Below are positions 26,717-35,149 of a stretch of 64,000 nt of DNA, in pieces; position 1 is the first letter of the stretch, and each line of letters starts with the position of its first letter. Made by a program: the position numbers and the translations under genes. This DNA comes from JACCYX01 sp964610045 (GTDB taxonomy: Bacteria; Chloroflexota; Chloroflexia; Thermomicrobiales; UBA6265): NCBI GenBank assembly GCA_964610045.1, contig CAZSUN010000005.1, forward strand, positions 21,433 to 85,432, written 5' to 3'. The notes under the pieces were generated by a model that worked only from the letters and a program-made list of their open reading frames with translations, ran no database searches and was not told the origin of the DNA.

Positions 26717-27457
26717 ATGGTCACAAGCTCTCCAGCGAACCGGAAGGACGTCATCTGGCAGGCTGCCGCGACGACGGCGAACTATCATCGATCGCGCCAG
26801 GCAGTGCCGTTCGCGGAAGTTCATTTCGACATCACGCGGCGGGTGCTGGAAGCGCACGGCGTCGAGGTACGATCGCTGCTTGATCTCGGCTGCGGCGACG
26901 GGATCGCCACGCAGGCGATGGTCGACCGCTTCCCGGTCGAGCGTGGCGTCCTGGTCGACTTCTCGGAGCCGATGCTGGACGCCGCCTGCGCGCGTTTCCA
27001 TAGCGCGCCGGTCGCGATCGACATCGTTCACGGCGATCTGCTCGGCTCGGAGTGGATCGGGCAGGTGAGACCGGGGTTCGATCTCGTCATCTCCCGCTTC
27101 GCCATCCATCACCTGCCGCACGAGCGCAAGAGATCGCTCTATCGCGAAATCCTGGATCTGCTCCGGCCAGGTGGGTTCTTCATCAACATCGAGCATGTTC
27201 AGTCGCCGAACGCCCAATACCAGTACGCGTTCGAACGGGTTTTCATCGAGGGTATCAACGCACTGAGCGAATCCCGCGAGACGATCGAGGAAACCGAGCG
27301 CGCGTTCCGGGACCGGCAGGATGCCGAAACCAACATCCTCGCCCCGGTCGAGGACCAGTGTGGCTGGCTGCGCGAGATCGGCTTTGTCGATGTCGATTGC
27401 AGCTTCAAGGCGTTCGAACTGGCCGTCTTCGGCGGCCGAAAACCAGGATCATCATGA
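26717..27457 (+). CDS. Class I SAM-dependent methyltransferase within the leucine operon
   Basis: 246 residues from ATG 26717, 5 bp after leuA. The SAM motif LLDLGCGDGIATQAM near residue 55 is followed by VLVDFSEPMLDAA, FDLVISRFAIHHLP and LRPGGFFINIEHV, a small-molecule methyltransferase layout. It lies between leuA and leuC. Family members close to this fold include trans-aconitate methyltransferases, and yeast Tmt1 also methylates 3-isopropylmalate; that substrate would fit the context but is inference. It may instead be an unrelated passenger. Confidence 0.85.
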   Translation: MVTSSPANRKDVIWQAAATTANYHRSRQAVPFAEVHFDITRRVLEAHGVEVRSLLDLGCGDGIATQAMVDRFPVERGVLVDFSEPMLDAACARFHSAPVAIDIVHGDLLGSEWIGQVRPGFDLVISRFAIHHLPHERKRSLYREILDLLRPGGFFINIEHVQSPNAQYQYAFERVFIEGINALSESRETIEETERAFRDRQDAETNILAPVEDQCGWLREIGFVDVDCSFKAFELAVFGGRKPGSS

Positions 27458-27517
27458 TGTACGCAGTGCCGGATGAAATCCGGCGCTGCGCGTTTCACCC
27501 ATCCGGAGGCTACACCC

Positions 27518-28924
27518 GTGTCTGCGCCAAGAACCCTGTCGGACAAGCTGTGGGACGACCATGTTGTGCGATCGGTCGCCGGCGAACCTGATCTCCTCTA
27601 TATCGACCTGCACCTCGTCCACGAAGTGACCTCGCCGCAGGCGTTCGACGGGCTCAGGATGGCTGGTCGCCCGGTCCGGCGGCCCGACCTGACGATCGCC
27701 ACGGCGGATCACAATGTGCCGACCATCGACATCGGCCTGCCGATCGCCGATCCGATCTCGGCCACCCAGGTCCGCAAGCTCTCCGAGAACTGCCGGGAGT
27801 TCGGCGTCCGCCTGCATCCGATGGGCGACCCCGGCCAGGGGATCGTCCACGTCATCGGGCCAGAGTTTGGGCTGACGCAGCCGGGCATGACGATCGTCTG
27901 CGGCGACAGCCATACGTCGACACACGGCGCATTCGGCGCGCTCGCGTTCGGGATTGGTACCAGCGAGGTCGAGCACGTCCTCGCCACGCAGACCCTGCCA
28001 CAGATGAAGCCGAAGTCGATGGCGATCACGGTCGATGGCAACCTGCGCGATGGCGTCACCGCCAAGGACATCATCCTCGCGATCATTGGCAGGATCGGCA
28101 CCGGCGGCGGCCAGGGGTCGATCGTGGAGTACCGGGGTTCGGCCATTCGCGCGCTCTCGATGGAAGGGCGAATGACGATCTGCAACATGTCGATCGAGGG
28201 CGGGGCCAAGGCGGGGATGATTGCCCCCGACAACACGACCTTCAGCTACATGGAAGGGCGAGAGTTCACGCCGAAGGGGGCGGACTGGGAGCATGCTCTC
28301 GACTACTGGCGCTCCTTGCCGACGGACGAGGGCGCCGAGTTCGACAGCGAAGTCATCATCGATGGCACGACCCTCACGCCGTTCGTTTCCTGGGGGACCA
28401 ACCCCGGCCAGGTCATCTCCATCGACAGCAGGGTGCCCGATCCGTCCGAGTTCGGCACGCCCAACGATCGCGACGCCGCGGCCAGGGCGCTGAAGTACAT
28501 GGCGCTCGAATCGGGCACCCCGATCCGCGAGATCAGGGTGGATACCGTCTTCATTGGCTCCTGCACCAACAGCCGGATCGAGGATTTGCGTTCTGCTGCC
28601 AGGATCATCGAAGGCCGTCGTATCGCTCCCACTGTGCGCGGGATGGTGGTGCCAGGTTCGATGCGGGTGAAGGCGCAGGCCGAAGCCGAGGGGCTGGATC
28701 GCGTCTTCCGCGATGCCGGGTTTGAGTGGCGATCGGCCGGATGCTCGATGTGCCTCGGAATGAATCCCGACCAGTTGAGCCCCGGTGAGCGCTGCGCCTC
28801 GACCAGCAACCGGAACTTCGAGGGGCGGCAGGGCAAGGGCGGACGGACGCACCTGGTCTCGCCCCAGGTTGCCGCCGCGACCGCGATCGCCGGCACGTTC
28901 ACGACACCCGCCGATCTCGCCTGA
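27518..28924 (+). CDS. leuC: 3-isopropylmalate dehydratase large subunit
   Basis: 468 residues from GTG 27518 (GGAGG eight bases upstream). An aconitase-family protein that isomerises 2- to 3-isopropylmalate with LeuD. The [4Fe-4S] cysteines are recognisable in IGSCTNSR and in AGCSMCLGMNPD; the substrate region CGDSHTSTHGAFGALAFGIGTSEVE is intact. The double-stem hairpin repeat B sits in the 115-bp gap between it and leuD. Confidence 0.96.
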   Translation: MSAPRTLSDKLWDDHVVRSVAGEPDLLYIDLHLVHEVTSPQAFDGLRMAGRPVRRPDLTIATADHNVPTIDIGLPIADPISATQVRKLSENCREFGVRLHPMGDPGQGIVHVIGPEFGLTQPGMTIVCGDSHTSTHGAFGALAFGIGTSEVEHVLATQTLPQMKPKSMAITVDGNLRDGVTAKDIILAIIGRIGTGGGQGSIVEYRGSAIRALSMEGRMTICNMSIEGGAKAGMIAPDNTTFSYMEGREFTPKGADWEHALDYWRSLPTDEGAEFDSEVIIDGTTLTPFVSWGTNPGQVISIDSRVPDPSEFGTPNDRDAAARALKYMALESGTPIREIRVDTVFIGSCTNSRIEDLRSAARIIEGRRIAPTVRGMVVPGSMRVKAQAEAEGLDRVFRDAGFEWRSAGCSMCLGMNPDQLSPGERCASTSNRNFEGRQGKGGRTHLVSPQVAAATAIAGTFTTPADLA

Positions 28925-28936
28925 AATTACGACCTT

Positions 28937-29008
28937 CGTAGGGGAGGACCAGCGGCGCACAATCAACCACCATGTCCGTATGGTCGCTGCGCCGCGTGTG
29001 TCCTCCCG
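28937..29008 (+). repeat. Double-stem hairpin element, copy B
   Basis: Starts CGTAGGGGAGGAC and folds as GGGAGGAC/GTCCTCCC, a CA versus GTGT internal loop, GCGGCGCA/TGCGCCGC, and an apical ACCAT/ATGGT mini-stem. It shares CACAATCAA and the 3' CGCTGC...CCTCCCG with copy A2. In the leuC-leuD spacer it would be transcribed inside the operon mRNA. Confidence 0.75.
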
Positions 29009-29039
29009 CAATCGTGTTCACCTTCAACCTGGAGCGTCA

Positions 29040-29669
29040 ATGGAACCAGTCAAGCGCATCGAAGGACGCATCGTCCCGCTCGAACGAAGTGACGTCGATA
29101 CCGACCAAATCATCCCGGCGGTCTATCTCAAGCGGGTCGAACGCACCGGATTCGGGGAGGGACTCTTTGCCGCCTGGCGCGAGTCCGATCCCAACTTCGT
29201 GCTCAACCGGCCGGAGTTCGAAGGCGGGTCGGTGCTGATTGCCGGGCCCAACTTCGGCACCGGGTCGTCGCGGGAGCACGCGGTCTGGGCATTGATGGAT
29301 TACGGCTTCAAGGCGGTCATCTCGCCGAAATTCGGCGACATCTTCCGCAACAACGCCACCAAGGCCGGCCTGGTGCCGGTGGTGGTGCCGGATGACTTCG
29401 GGGCTGAGTTGATGGAGGCTGCGGCCGAACATCCCTTTCTCGAAGTGATCGTCGATGTCGAGAATCGGACGGTGTCAGCCCCGGCAGTCGGTTTGACGAC
29501 GACGTTCCCGATGGACGACTTCACCCAACACCGGCTGGTCAACGGGCTCGATGACATCGGCCTTACCCTGACCCACGCCTCGGACATCGATGCATTCGAG
29601 GCGCAGCGTCCGTCGTGGAAGCCGCACGTCAACAACCCGGCACCGTTTACTGTCCCATCGTCATCCTGA
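29040..29669 (+). CDS. leuD: 3-isopropylmalate dehydratase small subunit
   Basis: 209 residues from ATG 29040 with GGAG five bases upstream. The swivel domain carries DTDQIIPAVYLKR, GPNFGTGSSREHAVWAL and FRNNATKAGLVPVVV. It completes the isomerase with LeuC. Its last codons and TGA stop are formed by a TCATCCTGAGCGAAGCGA-type dispersed repeat (29655-29690), so the natural C-terminus appears rewritten by repeat insertion. Confidence 0.95.
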   Translation: MEPVKRIEGRIVPLERSDVDTDQIIPAVYLKRVERTGFGEGLFAAWRESDPNFVLNRPEFEGGSVLIAGPNFGTGSSREHAVWALMDYGFKAVISPKFGDIFRNNATKAGLVPVVVPDDFGAELMEAAAEHPFLEVIVDVENRTVSAPAVGLTTTFPMDDFTQHRLVNGLDDIGLTLTHASDIDAFEAQRPSWKPHVNNPAPFTVPSSS

Positions 29670-29690
29670 GCGAAGCGAAACATGACGGTG
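29655..29690 (+). repeat. Dispersed TCATCCTGAGCGAAGCGA repeat, copy overlapping the leuD stop
   Basis: CGTCATCCTGAGCGAAGCGA at 29659-29678, with CATGACGG on the right. A variant of the TCATTCCGAGC family seen elsewhere; here it supplies the leuD TGA at 29667-29669. Confidence 0.5.
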
Positions 29691-29779
29691 TGTTGGAATG
29701 GGATAATTCCGGGCTGACACCGTGTTGGCCTCGACCGATTGCAAAAACTGACGAATTCACATGGGAGATCCACCACCAC

Positions 29780-30880
29780 ATGACCTCGTCCTCCAGCACC
29801 ACCTACCGCATCGCCCAGTTCGCCGGTGACGGCGTCGGTCCAGACATCGCGGTCGAAGCCCGCAAGGTACTCGACGCGATTTCGGCCCGGTTCGGTCACA
29901 CATTCACCTACGACGAGATGCTCGTCGGCGGCATCGCCATCGACGAGTACGGAGTCGGCGTGCGGGATGAGGATGTCGAGGTCGCCCGGGTGGCGGACGG
30001 CGTCCTGCTCGGCGCAGTCGGCGGCCCGAAATGGGACGATCCGAACGCCACGGTACGGCCGGAGCAGGGCCTGCTGAAATTGCGGAAGTCGCTTGGCCTG
30101 TTCGCCAACCTGCGCCCGGTGGCGGTGATGGAGCAGTTGGTCGATTCGACGCCGCTCAAGCCCGAGTACATCCGAGGTGTCGACCTGATCGTCGTGCGCG
30201 AGCTGACCGGCGGCCTGTACTTCGGCGAGCCGTCGAAGCAGTGGACCGACGACCAGGGCCGGGTCGCGGTCGACACCATGCAGTACCGCGACTTCGAAAT
30301 CGAGCGGGTGGTACGCCTTGCGTTCGACCTCGCGCGTACCCGGCGAAAGAAGCTGACGAGCGTCGACAAGGCCAACGTGCTCTCCACCTCACGCCTCTGG
30401 CGGACGATCGTGACCGAGATCGCGCCGGAGTACCCGGATGTGGAACTCGACCACATGTTGGTTGATGTCACGACCATGCGCCTGCTCAAACAGCCGTCCG
30501 AGTTCGACGTCATCGTGACGGAGAACACCTTCGGCGACATCATCACCGACGAAGCATCGGTTCTTGGCGGATCGCTTGGGCTGATGCCGTCGGCGAGCGT
30601 TGGCGTGCCAGGCGGGCATGGGCGCCGGATCGGCATGTACGAGCCGATCCACGGGAGCGCCCCGCGCCACGCCGGGACCGGACGCGCCAACCCGACCGGG
30701 ATGATCCTGTCGGCGGCGCTGATGCTGCGGATGTCACTGGGGCTCGAGGCCGAGGCCGAGGCCATCGAAAAGGCAGTGAACGACACGATCACCGCCGGGG
30801 TGATGACACAGGACATCGGCGGTACGGCCACGACTTCGTCGTTCGGCGATGCGGTTGCGGCGGCGGTCGCCAACGGCTAA
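29780..30880 (+). CDS. leuB: 3-isopropylmalate dehydrogenase
   Basis: 366 residues from ATG 29780. The decarboxylating dehydrogenase signature is present: GDGVGPDIAVEA, the LRPV and VRELTGGLYFGEP substrate region, KANVL, and the metal-binding NTFGDIITDEASVLGGSLGLMPSAS motif, ending with YEPIHGSAP. It produces 4-methyl-2-oxopentanoate for leucine. Last gene of the operon; no strong terminator was seen after it. The frame extends upstream to 29615 over leuD without family similarity. Confidence 0.96.
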   Translation: MTSSSSTTYRIAQFAGDGVGPDIAVEARKVLDAISARFGHTFTYDEMLVGGIAIDEYGVGVRDEDVEVARVADGVLLGAVGGPKWDDPNATVRPEQGLLKLRKSLGLFANLRPVAVMEQLVDSTPLKPEYIRGVDLIVVRELTGGLYFGEPSKQWTDDQGRVAVDTMQYRDFEIERVVRLAFDLARTRRKKLTSVDKANVLSTSRLWRTIVTEIAPEYPDVELDHMLVDVTTMRLLKQPSEFDVIVTENTFGDIITDEASVLGGSLGLMPSASVGVPGGHGRRIGMYEPIHGSAPRHAGTGRANPTGMILSAALMLRMSLGLEAEAEAIEKAVNDTITAGVMTQDIGGTATTSSFGDAVAAAVANG

Positions 30881-30932
30881 CTGCAGCGACGCCCACGAGC
30901 CGTGTCCGACATTGGAGACGTATTCCAGAGAT

Positions 30933-31013
30933 TGTCATTCCGAGGCAAAGCCGAGGAATCTTGCGACCATTGCGCTGGTCCGGAACAGATTCATCGCTAC
31001 GCTCGGAATGACA
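30933..31013 (+). repeat. Dispersed TGTCATTCCGAG repeat, inverted pair
   Basis: TGTCATTCCGAG (30933-30944) and CTCGGAATGACA (31002-31013) form perfect 12-bp inverted ends of an 81-bp unit that contains GAGGAATC and GATTCATCGC. Shared core with copies at 5283, 36709 and 59854. Confidence 0.7.
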
Positions 31014-31048
31014 GGAATCCGAGGGTGTGTCAGCCCAAGCCTCCGCGA

Positions 31049-31086
31049 GCCGACAGACCCTCGTTCCTCGAGCCGTCGGCCCCTAC
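31049..31086 (+). repeat. Palindromic GTCGGCCCCTAC repeat, copy 2
   Basis: GCCGACAGACCCTCG at the left and GTCGGCCCCTAC at the right; matches 5363-5402. It abuts the convergent end of the oxidoreductase gene at 31083. Confidence 0.6.
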
Positions 31087-32555
31087 CTGGCGCGGGGAAT
31101 GTCGGGCAATTCGATTGATTGGCGGTGGTTGAAGATGTTGCCGGGGTCCCAACGCGCCTTCACGCCCTGTAACCGGGGATAGCTGTCCTTGTAGTAGAGC
31201 AGTTGCCAGTTCCCGAGATCGACATCCGGATAGTTGACGTAACAACCATCCATCGTATCATCCGGGAGCGGTCCACTTTCCCCGTACATCTCGTGATAGA
31301 GCCGCCGGATCCAGTCCAGGTTGATCCGATCGTCGTTGGAGCTGGTCCAGTATGTCTGGTATTGCAGCTTCATGATCGAGGAGCGCTGGGGTATCGCGGT
31401 GGCGCCGGGAGCGACCGCATTCACCTGGCAACCGTACGAGTCGACCTGGAGCAATGCCTGGGGATTCGGGTGTGCAGCGAACTTCAGGTGTTTGTAGAGG
31501 GTCTCGATCTGACCATCCGGGAACGGTTGCAGCATGTAGGCAGACTTGTACTTGCCGCGCTGATTCGGACCGGTGCCGTTGAGGGTTTGGGTCGCGTACA
31601 ACCATGGCAACTGCCGCACGGCGGTCGATGACGCAACGGTGTGGTAGTGCCCAACGGCGGTTCTGCTTGCGACCGGAACCGGCAAACCCGCGGTCATTTC
31701 GGAGGCGAAGGCCGAGAGCAGGGAAGGTTGCGGACCGACATACTGCGCGACAATCACGACCTGGCCCGCCGCCTCCTGGGCCAGGTGGAGCAGGGCGAAC
31801 AGGCCTGCGTACGGGCTCCCGGGCTCGCTGTTGGCGGCGAAGAAGCCTCCGTAGTTGGCAACGATACGAGAGAACGCCGCCTGATCGAGACCGGTCCAGT
31901 CCCAGGCCAGAGTCAGCAAGTGGGCTACCTGCGGCGCTGGCGGCAACTCGCGGAACCAGAACCGCGTCACGATGCCGAAGTTCCCGCCACCGCCACCCAG
32001 ATGTGCCCAGAACAATGCCTGCACATCCGGATCCGGGTCATCGGCGCTGGCGTGGACGGAGGAGACCGCACCATCCGGATCGACCACGATCACATCGACG
32101 GCGCTCAGCCAGTCGCTCGACAGCCCGTGCAACCGTGAAAGCAGGCCGTAACCGCCACCGGTGAGGTGTCCACCCGCGCCCACCGAGGCGCAGGAGCCGC
32201 CGGGCAGGGTCACCCCGTGTTCGACGTAGAGGCGGCGGTACGCATTCCAGAGGGTGGCACCGCCATCAATGAAGTACCAGCCAGTGTCCGGGTCGCGGCC
32301 ACAATCATCCAGCGACGAAAGATCGATGATGACGCCACCATCGTTGCCGGACACGAAATCCTCGTAGCAGTGTCCACCGGCGCGAACGGTGATTCGGAGG
32401 TCATCTGCCAGGGCTCGGGTTACCGCCGTGACAACGTCACCCGGCGTGTTGCAGGCAACAACACGAGTAGGCGAGCCTACCCAGCGGAGATTGAAGCCGC
32501 GAACGAGAGTGGAGTAGCGACGGTCGTCTGGCAGGATGACGGAATGTGGAGGCAT
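31083..32555 (-). CDS. FAD-linked oxidase, berberine-bridge-enzyme-like (bicovalent flavin)
   Basis: 490 residues from ATG 32555 with GGAG six bases upstream. An FAD_binding_4 domain carries RAGGHCYEDF, whose His fits the 8-alpha-histidyl link, and LPGGSCASVGAGGHLTGGGYG, whose Cys fits the 6-S-cysteinyl link. A BBE C-terminal segment is present (YVNYPDVDLGNWQLLYY ... WDPGNIFNHRQSI). Such enzymes oxidise sugars, aklavinone-type polyketides or alkaloid-like alcohols with O2; the substrate is unknown. No signal peptide is seen. It is not flanked by obvious pathway genes. Confidence 0.88.
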   Translation of the reverse strand: MPPHSVILPDDRRYSTLVRGFNLRWVGSPTRVVACNTPGDVVTAVTRALADDLRITVRAGGHCYEDFVSGNDGGVIIDLSSLDDCGRDPDTGWYFIDGGATLWNAYRRLYVEHGVTLPGGSCASVGAGGHLTGGGYGLLSRLHGLSSDWLSAVDVIVVDPDGAVSSVHASADDPDPDVQALFWAHLGGGGGNFGIVTRFWFRELPPAPQVAHLLTLAWDWTGLDQAAFSRIVANYGGFFAANSEPGSPYAGLFALLHLAQEAAGQVVIVAQYVGPQPSLLSAFASEMTAGLPVPVASRTAVGHYHTVASSTAVRQLPWLYATQTLNGTGPNQRGKYKSAYMLQPFPDGQIETLYKHLKFAAHPNPQALLQVDSYGCQVNAVAPGATAIPQRSSIMKLQYQTYWTSSNDDRINLDWIRRLYHEMYGESGPLPDDTMDGCYVNYPDVDLGNWQLLYYKDSYPRLQGVKARWDPGNIFNHRQSIELPDIPRAR

Positions 32556-32677
32556 GGATCACTCCGGAGGCTAGATGAGGATCGAAGCCGGGGTCCTGCC
32601 TCCATCGTGCACGCTGGCGTATGCATCCGCAATCCACCGTCCGGATGCCCCTTCATGATTGAGGTGGGACAGTGATC

Positions 32678-33712
32678 CTATTCGGGAGTTTGTGACAGCA
32701 ACGCTTCGATGGTGTCATGGAGGGCGACCAGGTCCTCGCGGCTCGCGGTGACCTGATCCGCCGGAAGGACTGCCAGTGTGCGGGCCAGCAGGTTGACGTC
32801 CTTGTCGAGGCGTTCCGGCCTGAAAGTCCCGGAGTCCAGCGTGGAGGCGAGGTGCTTCAACTCCCGGCGTTCCCGCTCGCTTCCCGTCGCGGCGGCACGG
32901 GTTGCCCCGAGAAGGGCGGCTGTCTGGAGCCTGACCTGCACCTGGTCGGTCCCGAGCACGAACGCGGCGAGTTCCGCCAGCGCCTCGCGAGCGGAATCGA
33001 TGCTGTCGTCCTCAACATCAGGTGCTTCCCGCCAGGCACGTCCGAGGCGCATGGCTACCTGGGCGGAGAGGTTGCCAGCGACAATGCGATCCCGCAACAC
33101 TTCCTGCTTGATCTCCGGCAGCCCCTGGAGGGCACGGCTTTGTTTCTCACTGAGGCGGCCAGTGCGGATGTCTTCCTGCGCCTCGTCACCGAGTTTGCCC
33201 GTGCCGAGCAGCTGAAACAGCCGGCTCCGCTTGATGCCGACGGCATCGGCGATCTCTTCCCAGGGAGGATCACCCAGTTGGCTGCGAAGGGCGCGCAGGG
33301 CAGCGGCACGGTCGACCGCGTTGAGGTCCTCGCGCTGGACGTTCTCCATGAGTTGTTGCGCGAGACGACGTTCGATCGGCACCTCGCGTACGATGGCTGG
33401 CATGGTGGAGAGTCCGGCAATGCGGGCAGCTCGCCAGCGGCGTTCACCGTGCAGGATGACGTACCGGTCGTTCTCCGCATCGAAGCGGACGGCGATCGGC
33501 TGCAGGATACCGTCGAGGCGAACGCTTGCCGCCAGTTCCTCCAACCTGTCTGGATCGAAACTCCGGCGCGGCTGGGCAGGATCAGGATGAATACGGGCGA
33601 GGTCGATGAGGCGAGCACCGGCGAGATCGTGCGTACCAGCAGCCTGTGGCCTGGTATCGGCAAAGAGCGAATCGACGGTGAACCGGCGTCGAGTGCGTCC
33701 ATCCGAAGTCAT
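32678..33712 (-). CDS. parB: ParB/Spo0J-like partition protein
   Basis: 344 residues. The ParB N-terminal nuclease-fold domain shows LIDLARIHPDPAQPRRSFDPDRL and the CTP-binding HGERRWRAARIAGL; ENVQREDLNAVDRAAAL is the box III-like region, followed by an HTH (WEEIADAVGIKRSRLFQLL). The C-terminal third is longer and less conserved than in chromosomal ParB. It overlaps parA by 4 bp (ATGA). No convincing parS palindrome was found near it. Confidence 0.88.
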   Translation of the reverse strand: MTSDGRTRRRFTVDSLFADTRPQAAGTHDLAGARLIDLARIHPDPAQPRRSFDPDRLEELAASVRLDGILQPIAVRFDAENDRYVILHGERRWRAARIAGLSTMPAIVREVPIERRLAQQLMENVQREDLNAVDRAAALRALRSQLGDPPWEEIADAVGIKRSRLFQLLGTGKLGDEAQEDIRTGRLSEKQSRALQGLPEIKQEVLRDRIVAGNLSAQVAMRLGRAWREAPDVEDDSIDSAREALAELAAFVLGTDQVQVRLQTAALLGATRAAATGSERERRELKHLASTLDSGTFRPERLDKDVNLLARTLAVLPADQVTASREDLVALHDTIEALLSQTPE

Positions 33713-34497
33713 TGCAGCACCGCCGCAGGTGCGGGCGCGTTGTCCTCGATCCAGGCTCCGACATCACGATAGGCAGCCGCAACCGACGACTTCGGCATAT
33801 AGGCGAGCACACTGGTTCGTTCCGCCGTGGACTCGGCGCCACGAACCGAGAGCGGGATCGCGGGCAGCAGGGCGAGATCCGGGAACTGCTCCTCAAGCGA
33901 GGCGAGCATGTCGGATGCCAGCCGTGAGGAATGGTGCACCTTGGTCGGCAGGAACCCCAGCACGACCAGATCCGGATTCAGGCGCTGGACGCGCCGGATG
34001 GTCTCGAACAACCGCCGCAACACCATCAGGGAGAGGGGATGCGGCTCGATCGGGATCACCAGTTCGTGAACTGCGACGAGAATGTTGATAGAAATGATGT
34101 TGAGGGCCGGCGGCGAATCGATAAGCACGTAATCGTAAGCCGCCAGATCGGCCTGGCGCAGGCGATTGTCGAGCTGCCGCTCGCGTTCGAGCACATTGAG
34201 CAATTCCAGTTCGGCAGCCGCGAGATCCGGGTGGGATGAAAGGATATCGACGTACGGAATCCGGGTCGGTAGGGCAAGGTCGGCGATACCGATTTCCTCG
34301 TCCAGCAGCAGATCATAGACAGAGAGGTCGATCGCGGCGACATCGATGCCAGTCGCCATCGAGAGCGATGCCTGCGGATCGAGATCGATGGCGAGGACGC
34401 GGTGCCCGCGTTCCGCCAGGGCAGCGGCGACATTGAGGGTGCTGGTGGTTTTTGCCGTGCCACCCTTCTGGTTGAAAAAACCGATGATCCGGGTCAT
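33709..34497 (-). CDS. parA: ParA family partition ATPase
   Basis: 262 residues from ATG 34497. The deviant Walker A is FNQKGGTAKTTSTLNVA, and Walker B is in VLIDSPPALN, with DLDPQASLSMATG switch I. It pairs with the ParB gene immediately downstream. The Thr in GGTAKTT replaces the common Val of Soj-type proteins. A second, more Soj-like ParA is encoded at 38411-39196. Confidence 0.92.
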   Translation of the reverse strand: MTRIIGFFNQKGGTAKTTSTLNVAAALAERGHRVLAIDLDPQASLSMATGIDVAAIDLSVYDLLLDEEIGIADLALPTRIPYVDILSSHPDLAAAELELLNVLERERQLDNRLRQADLAAYDYVLIDSPPALNIISINILVAVHELVIPIEPHPLSLMVLRRLFETIRRVQRLNPDLVVLGFLPTKVHHSSRLASDMLASLEEQFPDLALLPAIPLSVRGAESTAERTSVLAYMPKSSVAAAYRDVGAWIEDNAPAPAAVLQ

Positions 34498-34610
34498 GTC
34501 GTGGTTAGGTCCTGCTCATCGCTCCGGTTCAGGCCAGAGACTGTACGAACGCCGGTGACCAGTGTGGCACCGGTGTGCGGTGCGGGGCAAGCGCGATGGC
34601 AGAAGATCAG

Positions 34611-34644
34611 AAAAGCCCGGACGGGCTGGCCGTCCGGGCTTTTT
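34611..34644 (-). terminator. Bidirectional terminator between parA and the gene at 34677
   Basis: AGCCCGGACG (34614-34623) pairs with CGTCCGGGCT (34631-34640), loop of 7; T-runs lie on both sides (AAAA before, TTTT after). It can end minus-strand transcription from 34677. Confidence 0.8.
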
Positions 34645-34676
34645 CACGTGCGTTTTGCCAGGGGCGATCGGATCGG

Positions 34677-34883
34677 TCAGGCATTTGCTGGCCGCTCGAA
34701 CACATCGCCTTCCGGCCGGATCCGCTCACCGGTCGCGATCAGGGCGCGAGCGAAGGTGTTGCGAATGCGGGCGATCAGGGTCACCCGGCCGGCATTGCTC
34801 TCGTCGATGAGACGGCGCCGTTCGAGCCGAGTGTCCAGCGTGGGGTCGGTCATGTAGAACATCGTCAGGTCTGGGGATTGCAT
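34677..34883 (-). CDS. Small protein of unknown function
   Basis: 68 residues from ATG 34883 (GGAG nine bases upstream); the same frame is open to 35168 but crosses a terminator there. The sequence is mostly one amphipathic charged helix (TDPTLDTRLERRRLIDESNAG, then LIARIRNTFARALIATGERI). It ends 33 bp before the strong terminator at 34611-34644, so it looks like a monocistronic gene. No family is recognised. Confidence 0.55.
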   Translation of the reverse strand: MQSPDLTMFYMTDPTLDTRLERRRLIDESNAGRVTLIARIRNTFARALIATGERIRPEGDVFERPANA

Positions 34884-35096
34884 TTTCTTGCGCTCCAGGT
34901 GTTGCCGCTGGTAGTCCAGGCGGCTGGGCGAGCGATCGTGGACGTCGTGCTGGCGAGCCACGATATCGGCCTGCATGGGGGTGCTGTATGGAAACACGCT
35001 GGTACCTTTCCGCGCACGAGGCGCACTTAACCAGACCCGATGCTCGTGCATCGAATCGAACAAGGACTGGAAATCGTCTTCGGGATCGACAGGCAA

Positions 35097-35126
35097 CAAA
35101 AAACCCGGGTTGAAGTCAACCCGAGT
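35097..35126 (-). terminator. Minus-strand terminator downstream of the 32-codon gene
   Basis: On the minus strand: CGGGTTG, loop ACTT, CAACCCG, then GGTTTTTT. It ends the transcript of the small ORF at 35150-35248. Confidence 0.75.
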
Positions 35127-35149
35127 CTGTCGATGGGCGGTGCGTCCGG

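Noticed and set aside
30881..31082. CRISPR-like repeats after leuB
   Set aside because: The repeats here are inverted palindromic intergenic elements, not regularly spaced direct repeats with spacers.
34640..34655. Possible parS site (TTTCACGTG) near parA
   Set aside because: Only the half-site matches the TGTTTCACGTGAAACA consensus and it lies in the tail of a terminator; a similar CACGTGAAA at 54886 also lies in a hairpin loop.
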